From: CAYOLL01 sp964404765 [NCBI: uncultured Gemmatimonadota bacterium]
GTDB taxonomy: Bacteria; 4572-55
Assembly (NCBI GenBank): GCA_964404765.1
Contig: CAYOLL010000074.1
Location: 1-27,429, forward strand
DNA length: 27,429 bases
Direction: 5' to 3'
Under the pieces are notes generated by a model. That model did no database searches. It saw only the letters and a program-made list of their open reading frames with translations, and had not been told where the DNA came from. This document shows positions 14,035 through 21,625 of the stretch, piece after piece. Numbering within the stretch: position 1 is the stretch's first letter; the number at the start of each line of letters is the position of its first letter. The translations under genes were made by a program, and so were the position numbers.

Positions 14035-15001
14035 GTTGTTGCGCTACCTGATTGTTTTCCGGGTCAACCGACCGCTGGCGAATGTTCCGTCGTGCTTTTC
14101 GATGGAACTCTCGCAGACACTGGCGGCCTTGATTGCCGAACGATTGCCGACCCGCGAACGCAGCCCTTGGCATAAGTACTTGACGGCGCTGGACGAATGC
14201 GTCGCGCTCGCTCACGCCAAAAAGAAAAAGAGGGTCTTCGCCCTTTTGGAAACCGATTGGCCGCTCAACGCCATTATCCTGCCGTATCCGGGCAAAAATG
14301 TCTACGGCAAGGACGAGCTGATTGCGTGGGAATTTAAACTCTTTCAGGACGACGCCAACCATGAGATTTTTCTCGAGGTTGTTTTACCGTCTCTGGAAAA
14401 AGCCGGCTACGCCCGGGATATCATTCGGCGCGACAGCAATATGTTCTGGGGCGGGTTTGACATCAGCCACATTTTTGTAGCGCAGGGCAAACAGTGGCTG
14501 CCCATCGCTACCGACGGTAAGCTGGACGTGCGCAGCCGGCCTGATCCACAGCAATGGGCAAAAGGGCTGGACTTTGGGCCAAGCAAAGCGCCATCCCTGC
14601 GCCACCTGACTTGGCTGACGCCGTATGATTTTTCTAAAGTCGAAACGAGCGATACCGAGCGAAACGCCAGAAAAAATCCGTCCATGCTTATTTTGCTGGA
14701 GGCTTTTGTAGAGCGGATGGCCGCATTCGCCAAAAGCCCGCACAAGTCAGCAACGACTCTGTGGGATATTCTCAGCGAAAACGAGACAAAGCATCTGAAG
14801 CAATGCCTGGAAGAAGCCGCAACCGTCCGTGTCATTCGGCAAAGAGCGCATCATGCGCCCGAACGCTGGCCGGGTTTGTACACAGGCGAGCAGACATTTT
14901 CCCACATACCATCTGCGATTTTGCCGTTGCTGGAGTTAGCGTCAATTGTTCATATCGGTCGAAGCACCCATTTTGGCTGCGGGACATTTATGCTGTCATA
15001 A
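14009..15001 (+). CDS. Cas6-like RAMP endoribonuclease (PF10040 type)
   Basis: This is a 330-aa protein. The N-terminus (LRYLIVFRVNRPLANVPSC then MELSQTLAALIAERL) reads like the first strand and helix of a RAMP ferredoxin fold. The middle has LRHLTWLTPYDF, as in Cas6 (lxFxTPxxl), before the helix ILLEAFVERMAAF. The C-terminus ERWPGLYTGEQTF ... LPLLELASIVHIGRSTHFGCGTFML matches the Cas6 ending hHhGkxTxFGhGxh. Cas6 cleaves precursor crRNA in CRISPR repeats. Candidate catalytic histidines near the N-terminus are His55 (ERSPWHKYL) and His69 (CVALAHAK), but I cannot assign them. There is no strong ribosome site, and the 26-base overlap suggests coupled reinitiation. No CRISPR array is in the window for it to process. 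Confidence 0.82.
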   Translation: MQTILNSIKLLRYLIVFRVNRPLANVPSCFSMELSQTLAALIAERLPTRERSPWHKYLTALDECVALAHAKKKKRVFALLETDWPLNAIILPYPGKNVYGKDELIAWEFKLFQDDANHEIFLEVVLPSLEKAGYARDIIRRDSNMFWGGFDISHIFVAQGKQWLPIATDGKLDVRSRPDPQQWAKGLDFGPSKAPSLRHLTWLTPYDFSKVETSDTERNARKNPSMLILLEAFVERMAAFAKSPHKSATTLWDILSENETKHLKQCLEEAATVRVIRQRAHHAPERWPGLYTGEQTFSHIPSAILPLLELASIVHIGRSTHFGCGTFMLS

Positions 15002-15064
15002 GACATAAAACTGAAAAAACATTTCAACTTATCGCTGCAACCCATTTGAAAATACGGCCTGCCT

Positions 15065-15964
15065 TCAATTCCCAATCCCGAATTTATAATCCTTCAATTT
15101 AGCATCAATAGCGCCGATAAACACTTTGCTTTTCATTAGAACCGGCATACGCATGGCGTCATCGGTCAGCCAGACAGTCAATTTGCCTTGCTGTTTAAAA
15201 AGCCCGGGCGTACGCAGAACCGGCTCCACAACAATGCAGTCGAATTTACCGGCAGGCACTTCGATGGTTTCCTTGCGCAGAACTTTAACTAAGAGCGGGT
15301 AGTTTTTCTTGTCGGCGTGGGTTTCGATGGCGATATCCTCGCCAATCTTGAGCTCGAGACAGCGCGAAAAATAGAAGGCCGACAGCACGTCGTGGGCTTC
15401 GGGCGGAATTTCATACTGCTTGCCGTTTTGATACGTGGCAATGTGTTTATTCTGATCGTAATGAATGTCCTGCTTAGCCCGGTATTTGCCCTCTTCCAGG
15501 CTCTTGGTAAAGCGACGGCTGAAAAGTCCGTGTTTATCCATAAACGAATTCACCTCGTCCCGCACCTTGAAGAACAGCGAAAACGTCTTGCCCGACTGCG
15601 CCAAAGATTGAATGTGATAGCAGGGATAGCCGTCCACCATAACGATATCGTTAATTTCCAGCGTAGCCGTCCCGGCCTTGATCGGACCATACTCAATTGA
15701 AAAGACAAACCTCTCCCCCACGCCAAAAGGAGCAGGCCGCGGTTTGGGCGTTTCGATAACGCGCTGACGCAGCTTGAGTTCCGTGTAGATGCTATCGGCA
15801 GTACTATCGGATTCTGCGTCAAAATTGGCATCGGTCTCGATAGAGTCGGGTTCGGCCAATATCTGACGGTCAAAAATCGGCTGTCCGATCAGGCATATCA
15901 TTAAAATTGTCAAAAAGCGCGTCATAACTACCGCAAAACTTTCCTCTTCGGGATTGACCGTCAC
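15065..15964 (-). CDS. DUF3108 envelope protein
   Basis: This protein of up to 299 aa has the DUF3108 pattern. GVGERFVFSIEYGPIKAGTATLEI is followed by a helix-poor beta region, EAHDVLSAFYFSRCLEL, then VPAGKFDCIVVEPVLR, GLFKQQGKLTVWLTDDAMRMPVLMKSKVFIGAIDAKL. The GTG at 15964 overlaps the preA stop by 4 bases (GTGA), a typical coupled start. The internal ATG at 15925 would give a cleaner Sec signal peptide (MTRFLTILMICLIGQPIF). Either start yields an exported protein. DUF3108 proteins are thought to be periplasmic or outer-membrane beta proteins without an assigned reaction. The link to preA is by gene overlap only. A Ser/Asp-rich linker follows the signal. Confidence 0.88.
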   Translation of the reverse strand: MTVNPEEESFAVVMTRFLTILMICLIGQPIFDRQILAEPDSIETDANFDAESDSTADSIYTELKLRQRVIETPKPRPAPFGVGERFVFSIEYGPIKAGTATLEINDIVMVDGYPCYHIQSLAQSGKTFSLFFKVRDEVNSFMDKHGLFSRRFTKSLEEGKYRAKQDIHYDQNKHIATYQNGKQYEIPPEAHDVLSAFYFSRCLELKIGEDIAIETHADKKNYPLLVKVLRKETIEVPAGKFDCIVVEPVLRTPGLFKQQGKLTVWLTDDAMRMPVLMKSKVFIGAIDAKLKDYKFGIGN

Positions 15965-17289
15965 ACACCGACTGCTTTTCTCAAAGCCGCCGCAGGTTCA
16001 GGAATAAAATGCCCCACACCGCCGCCCAACGGGTCGTCAAACGTGGTCGGGATATCGCCGCGCAGGGTGCGGTCATGCCAGGTCACGCATTCCGACCCGT
16101 CATCGCGCCGAACCATGCGGATACAGCCTTCTACCGGGCAGACCAGCGAGCACAAATTGCAGCCGACGCAGTTATCCTCAATGATATACGGGACGCGGCT
16201 GCCGTTGTTGCCCAGACCGATGGCCTGATGCGCGCCGTCTTCGCAGGCGATATAGCACAGCTGGCAGCCGATGCACTTGGCTTTGTCGATTTCGGCCACG
16301 ATCTTGTATTTCAGATTCAGATTTTCCCAGGTTTTGACATTGGGCAGCGCCTTGCCGACCAATTGATCCACCGTCTGAAAGCCCTTGTCGTCCATGTATT
16401 GCTCAAGGCCGGCGATCATCTCCTTAACAATGCGGAAACCGTAATGCATCACCGCGGTGCAAACCTGAACGCTGCCCGCGCCCAACAGCATGTGCTCAAC
16501 GGCGTCACGCCAGTTTTCGATGCCGCCAATGCCGGAGATGGGAATGCTCACATGCTGGGCGCATTCCTTGACCATGTTTAAAGCAATGGGCTTAACCGCC
16601 GGGCCGCAGTAGCCGCCGTTGGTGCTCTTGCCGTCCACCACCGGATAGGGCACAAAATTGTCCAGATCGACCCCAACTAAACTTTGGACGGTGTTGATCA
16701 GCGAGATGGCATCCGCGCCGCCCTCGGCCGCTGCCTGCGCCGGTACCGTGATGTCGGTAATGTTCGGCGTCAGCTTGACAATCACCGGCTTTTTGGCGAC
16801 TTGCATCACCCATTCCACCAGCATTTTGAGCACCTTCGGCTCCTGCCCGACCGCCGAGCCCATGCCGCGCTCGCACATGCCGTGCGGACAGCCGAAGTTG
16901 AGCTCGTGACCATCGGCCCCGGCGTTCTCGCAATCCTTGATGATCTGCGCCCATTCTTCTTTGGTCTGCACCATCAGCGAAGCAATCACCGCATGATTCG
17001 GGAAGTATTTTTTGACCTCTTCAATTTCTCTCAAATTGTCCTTTAGCGGACGATCCGTAATCAGCTCGATATTATTAAAGCCGATCATGCGACTGTCGCG
17101 ATAATGCACCCCGCCGTAACGGCTGGACACATTGATGATCGGGACGCCCATCGTCTTCCACACCGCGCCGCCCCAGCCCTGGTCAAACGCCTTCATCACC
17201 TGATAGCCGGAGTTGGTCGGCGGGGCCGAGGCCAACCAAAATGGGTTGGGCGCCTTGATACCGGCAAAATTTATGGATAAATCGGGCAT
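15961..17289 (-). CDS. preA: NAD-dependent dihydropyrimidine dehydrogenase subunit PreA
   Basis: This 442-aa catalytic subunit binds FMN and reduces uracil or thymine to the 5,6-dihydro form using electrons from PreT. The TIM-barrel, dihydroorotate dehydrogenase-like part is residues 1-320: NFAGIKAPNPFWLASAPPT, HELNFGCPHGMCERGMG (130-144, cysteines 134 and 139), KLTPNITDI, GGYCGPAVKPIAL and SGIGGIENWRDAVEHMLLGA. Two C-terminal [4Fe-4S] motifs are CIGCQLCYIAC (339-349) and CVGCNLCSLVC (374-384), the second continuing into CPVEGC. The length is normal for bacterial PreA. The start has a strong aaaggaggcaac site. preT, normally its neighbour, is 2.1 kb upstream in the same direction, separated by four unrelated genes. 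Confidence 0.95.
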   Translation of the reverse strand: MPDLSINFAGIKAPNPFWLASAPPTNSGYQVMKAFDQGWGGAVWKTMGVPIINVSSRYGGVHYRDSRMIGFNNIELITDRPLKDNLREIEEVKKYFPNHAVIASLMVQTKEEWAQIIKDCENAGADGHELNFGCPHGMCERGMGSAVGQEPKVLKMLVEWVMQVAKKPVIVKLTPNITDITVPAQAAAEGGADAISLINTVQSLVGVDLDNFVPYPVVDGKSTNGGYCGPAVKPIALNMVKECAQHVSIPISGIGGIENWRDAVEHMLLGAGSVQVCTAVMHYGFRIVKEMIAGLEQYMDDKGFQTVDQLVGKALPNVKTWENLNLKYKIVAEIDKAKCIGCQLCYIACEDGAHQAIGLGNNGSRVPYIIEDNCVGCNLCSLVCPVEGCIRMVRRDDGSECVTWHDRTLRGDIPTTFDDPLGGGVGHFIPEPAAALRKAVGV

Positions 17290-17344
17290 GTTGCCTCCTT
17301 TTCGTCGATGATGATTGGATTATACTGCATTTGAAATTTCAGCG

Positions 17345-17602
17345 CTAAGCCACACTCAGCAAATCTGTGCCGGTCCAAAAAGACACGAATTGCATCTCGT
17401 CATTTTCCCGAATCCGCTCCCCCATGGCCTTCAACACTTTGCCGTGAATGTAACGCTCGCCGCAATTGCGGCATAACCCGACCGGCACGTTCTCAAAAAT
17501 ATAGGTTTTACCCTCATGCACATACTTTTCAATTAGACGAGCATTATATAGATGTCCGCCATCACAAAAATCGCATTGGATGTCCGTATAATCTATGTCC
17601 AT
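17345..17602 (-). CDS. YgiT/MqsA-type zinc-finger protein
   Basis: This 85-aa protein has two CxxC pairs: CDFC near residue 10 and CRNC at about 44-47 (VGLCRNCGERYIHGKVLKAM). This is the N-terminal zinc finger of MqsA-type antitoxins. The DNA-binding HTH half of full MqsA is absent. It starts 8 bases after the stop of the Fic gene, so the two are probably cotranscribed. Such finger-only proteins are common partners of small toxins; here the only candidate toxin in the unit is Fic. The pairing is inferred from spacing. Confidence 0.82.
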   Translation of the reverse strand: MDIDYTDIQCDFCDGGHLYNARLIEKYVHEGKTYIFENVPVGLCRNCGERYIHGKVLKAMGERIRENDEMQFVSFWTGTDLLSVA

Positions 17603-17610
17603 AATTACAG

Positions 17611-18408
17611 TTAGATTTCCATGGTTACCAGAGAATCCGGCAACATCAGCAGAAAAGGCATAGCTTTATCGTAATCCAAACTTTCGTATTCCAAACCCAA
17701 TGCCCGAATGTTATTAAAATAGGTTTGATGCTGCTCGTAATAATACTTTTCCGATTGGATATGCCAGACTTTTTTCCCCAGTTTTTCCGCCAAAAACCAC
17801 TTTTCCAGCAAGCGTGAAATACGGCCGTTCCCATCGCTAAACGGATGGATTTTGACAAACACCAGATGCAACATAGAGGCAAAGAAGAATGCTTCCGTCG
17901 TATTCAACTTTGCGGATAGCAAAGTGTCGATATCCGTGTAGAGTTTTTGCAGCTCCGTCTCCAGCGCATAGGGCGAAGCAGCCACGTATTCAATGCGGCC
18001 GTCATTTGTCAGTACGTACATATTCGACGTGCGAATCTTGCCCTGTTGATGTTCGGACAAAATGTGCTGCGTCAAAATTCGGTGTGCTTCTTCGACATTC
18101 TCCCGATTGAGCTTGGATTGTTGAGCAAAGATGTAAGCGTTGTAGAGATCATCCGTTTTTCGGGTATAATTGGGCTGAAACTCCACACCAAAACGCCTGT
18201 GCTTGACAAAACTGTCCAGCGCGATGTCCTCACCTTCAATTTTGCTCGAAAATACCGACGAAACCGACGTGTAAAAGCTAAAGGTGTCCGTCGAGATTTC
18301 GGCGTCGGTCAGCTTGTCAAAAAGATTTTGCAAGTCAGGCCGAACCTGTTGACAATAAGGCTCGAGCAGTTCAACCGGCAGTATTTCCAATTTGATACTG
18401 TCGTGCAT
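17611..18408 (-). CDS. Fic-domain protein (probable AMP transferase) with N-terminal inhibitory helix
   Basis: This 265-aa protein has the Fic core HPFSDGNGRISRL with catalytic His188 and Arg195. The motif is complete (HPFx[D/E]GNGR), so adenylyl transfer from ATP to a target protein is expected. Residues 54-59 (SSKIEG) match the inhibitory (S/T)xxxE(G/N) motif placed N-terminal to the Fic core. This makes it a class II, self-inhibited enzyme, as in many Fic/DUF4172-like proteins. TSNMYVLTNDGRIEYVAASP is the beta-hairpin flap that positions the target. The gene overlaps the upstream membrane-protein gene by 38 bases and precedes the zinc-finger gene by 8. The target is unknown. Confidence 0.93.
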   Translation of the reverse strand: MHDSIKLEILPVELLEPYCQQVRPDLQNLFDKLTDAEISTDTFSFYTSVSSVFSSKIEGEDIALDSFVKHRRFGVEFQPNYTRKTDDLYNAYIFAQQSKLNRENVEEAHRILTQHILSEHQQGKIRTSNMYVLTNDGRIEYVAASPYALETELQKLYTDIDTLLSAKLNTTEAFFFASMLHLVFVKIHPFSDGNGRISRLLEKWFLAEKLGKKVWHIQSEKYYYEQHQTYFNNIRALGLEYESLDYDKAMPFLLMLPDSLVTMEI

Positions 18409-19075
18409 CTTTTATATGGCCTATAACCCGTGGTCGAAAAAACTCCAACTTTAGTTCAGATTGTGTTTCATGATCCAAAAGAATCTGAACGAATTTGACA
18501 CACTCAGAAATTCCACCGGGTTTGTTATAGAAAAATCTCTTCAGCTTTTCATCCTTAAACAATAATTTCTCCATTAACCCTTCATTGTAAAATGTTGTTA
18601 TACCGGGCATTTCAGCTTTCAACGCGATCAAACGATTTTCATGCGGTTTATCCACAAAATACATCCACCACAGTGTAATAAGACCAAAAACAAAAATTCC
18701 AACTCCTAACATCAGTAGATCGCTCTTTGATGAGTATATCTGGAAATTTATTGCACGTAGACATAATAAGTCTAAAACTCCTACAAGTGCCAGTACAAAT
18801 GACATTCTACCAACAGACGTAATTAGTTTGTGATACCAATGTTTAGACTTCAAATACAATCCCCATGATGCGCCTGCATATCTTCGATATGCGTCATCTA
18901 CCACTACATCCCATGCGGCGTCATTAAAGCAATCCTCACAAACAATATCAACGCCGTGTTTTTTACACATAAAACGATTGCAGGGGTTCCTATAACCGAT
19001 GCACGATCCGATGACCGGATTGCTACATTCCTTGTAGCAACTTATACTAACATTGCTGTTAGAATTTTTTTCCAT
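18371..19075 (-). CDS. cysteine-rich membrane protein of unknown function
   Basis: This is a 234-aa protein. The first 52 residues hold about seven cysteines and a CKKH group (CYKECSNPVIGSC, PCNRFMCKKHGVDIVCEDC), a likely two-zinc B-box or LIM-like knuckle facing the cytosol. Two membrane helices follow: about 92-112 (SFVLALVGVLDLLCLRAI) and 122-142 (LLMLGVGIFVFGLITLWWMYF). The C-terminal 90 residues are soluble and charged. Its end overlaps the Fic start by 38 bases, so the two are translated together. It is more AT-rich than the pre genes around it, suggesting separate origin. I know no family with this layout. It could anchor Fic at the membrane, but this is speculation. Confidence 0.78.
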   Translation of the reverse strand: MEKNSNSNVSISCYKECSNPVIGSCIGYRNPCNRFMCKKHGVDIVCEDCFNDAAWDVVVDDAYRRYAGASWGLYLKSKHWYHKLITSVGRMSFVLALVGVLDLLCLRAINFQIYSSKSDLLMLGVGIFVFGLITLWWMYFVDKPHENRLIALKAEMPGITTFYNEGLMEKLLFKDEKLKRFFYNKPGGISECVKFVQILLDHETQSELKLEFFRPRVIGHIKDARQYQIGNTAG

Positions 19076-19129
19076 TTGAAAATTCCTTTTTGATGAGCTT
19101 CAGTTACTTGCGTGAATTTGGCTAACAGC

Positions 19130-19384
19130 TCATAACACTACCGTTTCCGAGCGGTAGTTTCTATTACGCTCGTTGTAGATTTCCTTTACAATTTCATCGG
19201 TTTCCCGTTCATCTTGCCACTGGCCGCAAAAATGGCTTAGCCCATGCGTTTTTTTTGGGTCCTCAAATAGCAACACGACTCGGATTTTTTGATGCCGCTT
19301 TAAGTCTATACTTTTAAGAAGCTCAGGCGGAACGGTAAATTGTCCGAGGGCTGAAACTTCTGTCGTATATTCGATTGCTTGCAT
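19130..19384 (-). CDS. AbrB/MazE-like swapped-hairpin protein
   Basis: This 84-aa protein starts at the ATG at 19384, which has a cggag site; the frame could extend to 19411 without one, which would overlap preT. VSALGQFTVPPELLKSIDLKRHQKIRVVLLFED is the AbrB-type DNA-binding hairpin, followed by an acidic tail (WQDERETDEIVKEIYNERNRNY), the usual antitoxin build. No PIN or MazF toxin follows; the next genes are the cysteine-rich membrane protein and Fic. It may regulate that unit or be an orphan antitoxin. It lies 16 bases after the preT stop. Confidence 0.75.
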   Translation of the reverse strand: MQAIEYTTEVSALGQFTVPPELLKSIDLKRHQKIRVVLLFEDPKKTHGLSHFCGQWQDERETDEIVKEIYNERNRNYRSETVVL

Positions 19385-19400
19385 GTAATACACTCCGTTC

Positions 19401-20732
19401 TTACTTTCCATTGCATAGAGACGCTACGATGCCCCGCGCCGCCAACTTCCCGTCCGCCGCCGCATTGACGACCTCTTTGCCGCCATTGACTGCGTCGCCG
19501 CCGGCAAAGTACCTGGGATTGCATGTCTGGCCGGTGGCCGCGTTCGTTTTGATCCGGCCTTTGCTATCCAATTCCAGCCCGCTGATTTGCTTTAAAAACT
19601 CGGCTTGTTTGGATTGACCGGTGGCCTTGATGACCATGTCGCATGGCTCGACAAACTCGCTGCCGGGAATGTTGATTGGCTTGCCGTCTTTTAACTCGGT
19701 GCGGATAAACTTGACGCCATCGACCTTGCCGTTGCCGACAATTTCCAACGGCGCGACGTTGAAAACGCCGCGTACGCCAACGCTTTTGGCCAGATCATAC
19801 TCAAATTCGTAAGCCGGCATTTCGGCCTTGGTGCGGCGATAGCACAGCAGCGTTTCGCTCGCGCCCAACCGAGCCGATTCGGAGGCCGCATCCATGGCCG
19901 TGTTGCCGCCGCCCAGCACAATGACTTTTTGGCCGACAGTCACCGCGTGTTGTTCGATGCGCAACCGCTCGATAAACTCAATCGCGCCGAGACAATTTTC
20001 CAGATTTTCGCCGGGAATCTCCAGCGCCGAAGTCTGACCCAAACCAACGCCGATAAAAACCGCGTCATAGTCGCTCTCCAGCTTTTTAAAATCGGCGGCG
20101 GACGCAATCGGGCTGTTGTATTTGATACTGTAGCCAAATTGCTGTTGCAAGTAGGTCATCTCTTCCAGCGTCGCCTCATTGGTGATTTTGTAAGGCGCAA
20201 CACCGTAGAGCGTCAGGCCCGACGGCTGGGCTTTGCCCTCAAAAATATCTACCGCGAATCCGTGCAGCCGCAATTCGCAGGCACAGGCAATACCCGCCGG
20301 TCCTGCTCCGATAATCGCCACTTTTTTGCCATTGGCCGCGCCGAGTTGAAACAGGCTTTTGCGGCCTTCGATGGCGCGGGTTGTGGCGTACGTTTGCAGC
20401 CGGCCGATTTCGATGGGCTTGATATCCTGATGATTATAGACGCAAGCGCCTTCGCACAAAACCTCAGTCGGACAAACTTGCCCGCAGGCCCGGCCAAAAT
20501 AATTAGCCGAATAAATCGTCCGGGCCGCGCCCATGGCATTGCCCGCGTTGATCTGGCGGATAAACAACGGAATGTCAATGCCGGTTGGGCAGGCATTGAT
20601 GCATGGCGCATCGTAGCAGTATAGACAGCGGGAGCTTTCATAATAAGCTTCCGTTTCATTCATAAACGGCTTGATTTGGGCAAAGTTATGATCAAATTCC
20701 GCTTTGGAAGCCGGTTGTTTATATTCGGGCAT
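19401..20732 (-). CDS. preT: NAD-dependent dihydropyrimidine dehydrogenase subunit PreT
   Basis: This 443-aa electron-transfer subunit takes electrons from NADH through FAD and iron-sulfur clusters and hands them to PreA. N-terminal cysteines CLYCYDAPCINACP (36-49) and CGQVCPTEVLCEGACV (about 83-98) bind two [4Fe-4S] clusters. VAIIGAGPAGIACA (about 138) binds FAD and VIVLGGGNTAMDAA (about 269) binds NAD. The C-terminal block FAGGDAVNGGKEVVNAAADG is the FAD-contacting GD motif typical of the GltD-like family. The length is normal and the start has an aaaggaggctcc site. It is separated from preA by 2.1 kb. GltD itself is the main alternative, but the PreA gene downstream and the ending favour PreT. 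Confidence 0.92.
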   Translation of the reverse strand: MPEYKQPASKAEFDHNFAQIKPFMNETEAYYESSRCLYCYDAPCINACPTGIDIPLFIRQINAGNAMGAARTIYSANYFGRACGQVCPTEVLCEGACVYNHQDIKPIEIGRLQTYATTRAIEGRKSLFQLGAANGKKVAIIGAGPAGIACACELRLHGFAVDIFEGKAQPSGLTLYGVAPYKITNEATLEEMTYLQQQFGYSIKYNSPIASAADFKKLESDYDAVFIGVGLGQTSALEIPGENLENCLGAIEFIERLRIEQHAVTVGQKVIVLGGGNTAMDAASESARLGASETLLCYRRTKAEMPAYEFEYDLAKSVGVRGVFNVAPLEIVGNGKVDGVKFIRTELKDGKPINIPGSEFVEPCDMVIKATGQSKQAEFLKQISGLELDSKGRIKTNAATGQTCNPRYFAGGDAVNGGKEVVNAAADGKLAARGIVASLCNGK

Positions 20733-20760
20733 GGAGCCTCCTTTCGGTTAAACATTTTGC

Positions 20761-20789
20761 TTCAACGCAGAGACGCTGAGAACGCTGAG
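20761..20789. repeat. GxxExxY-flanking repeat, downstream copy
   Basis: ttcaacgcagagacgctgag, then aacgctgag, matches the upstream copy at 21202-21222 (ttcaacgcagaggcgcagag). The pair brackets the GxxExxY gene in direct orientation. Inverted copies appear at 21485-21513, 21541-21556 and 21585-21600. Confidence 0.65.
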
Positions 20790-20794
20790 TTTTG

Positions 20795-21178
20795 TTACTC
20801 GGTTAGATTGTTGACGACCCGGTGAACACCTTTGTGGAGGACTTCAACATGAAAATTGATGATCAGCCCCAGTCGTTTATCGGCTAAGCGCAGATATGTC
20901 AACAATTGCGGCCTGTCTATCGGCGATAACTCTTCTTTAGCTTTTAGGTCGATAATGACCTTTTCTTCGACGATAAGATCCAAGCGCAGCGGAGTTGCTA
21001 ATTTTACGCCTTTGTACGGAATCGGGATGTTTTGCTGCCGCTTGAAACGTATCCCGCGTAAGGCAAATTCGTGACATAACGCCTCTTCATAAACCGATTC
21101 TAATAAGCCCGGCCCCAGAATGCGATGCACTTCAATGGCCGCGCCGATAACTTTCTCAGAAATCTCATTTTCATGCAT
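20795..21178 (-). CDS. GxxExxY-family protein
   Basis: This 127-aa protein has the name-giving GLLESVYEEAL motif (GxxExxY), followed by HEFALRGIRFKRQQNIPIPYKG, RLDLIVEEKVIIDLKAKEEL, QLLTYLRLADKRLGLIINF and HRVVNNL. These match the whole family. The D-LIV...IDLKAK pattern suggests a PD-(D/E)XK-like core, but no activity is known. The gene stands between two direct copies of ttcaacgcagag, and inverted copies lie further upstream. It interrupts the run of pyrimidine genes between preT and the amidohydrolase. Confidence 0.92.
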   Translation of the reverse strand: MHENEISEKVIGAAIEVHRILGPGLLESVYEEALCHEFALRGIRFKRQQNIPIPYKGVKLATPLRLDLIVEEKVIIDLKAKEELSPIDRPQLLTYLRLADKRLGLIINFHVEVLHKGVHRVVNNLTE

Positions 21179-21607
21179 TCTACAATTTCCTTAAAGTTTT
21201 CTTCAACGCAGAGGCGCAGAGAAAAAAACATTTGGTTCTTGGTACAAGTTTGTGGAAAGCGACCTGGGCCGTGGATGTCATTCAGTAGGAATCTTTTTTC
21301 AAACTTGCTAACAGCTTGATTTGAAAGCGGTTACTATCGGCTCACAAAGATTCTTTCAGAATGACAAGGTACTCTTCCACAAACTTGTTCCATGAGCCAA
21401 ACACTTTTAAGAAATCTTTATCTTCACAGGCTTTCTTGTTGCTCCAAATGACAAAACGGGTAACAGATATTCTTTCTTTAACCTCAGCGTCCTCTGCGCC
21501 TCTGCGTTGAAACTGTTACGTATATTTCAACCGGATTAGCGTCCTCTGCGTTGAAACTGTTACGTAGATTTCAACCGGATCAGCGTCCTCTGCGTTGAAA
21601 CTATTGC
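21179..21607. other. repeat-filled intergenic region
   Basis: The stretch is made almost wholly of repeats. They are the GxxExxY upstream flank (21202-21222), a 171-bp palindromic element (21231-21401) and tandem 44-bp units (21486-21625). I see no gene. Confidence 0.8.
21231..21401. mobile_element. 171-bp palindromic MITE-like element, copy 1
   Basis: Terminal inverted repeats of 27 bp differ at three positions (left tttggttcttgg then tacaagtttgtggaa; right, reversed, tttggctcatgg then aacaagtttgtggaa). The inner parts tgtcattc...aggaatcttt and aaagattctttcagaatgaca are also inverted, so the whole can fold into one hairpin. It has no coding capacity. A copy with about 96% identity by eye and the same length lies at 24434-24604, and a fragment at 23436-23480. 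No clear target-site duplication is visible. Confidence 0.8.
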
Positions 21608-21625
21608 TTAGATTTCAACCAGCTT
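21486..21625. repeat. three tandem 44-bp repeats overlapping the amidohydrolase stop codon
   Basis: Units at 21486-21537 (with 8 extra bases, cctctgcg), 21538-21581 and 21582-21625 share agcgtcctctgcgttgaaac and atttcaacc. The last unit contains the 3' end of the amidohydrolase (stop at 21608-21610), so the array appears to be duplication of that gene end plus the ctctgcg repeat. Units differ by a few bases. Confidence 0.75.

Noticed and set aside
19137-19158. Perfect 7-bp inverted repeat actaccg/cggtagt at the end of the AbrB-like gene as a terminator
   Set aside because: It lies inside the last codons and has no T-run on the relevant strand, so it could be chance.
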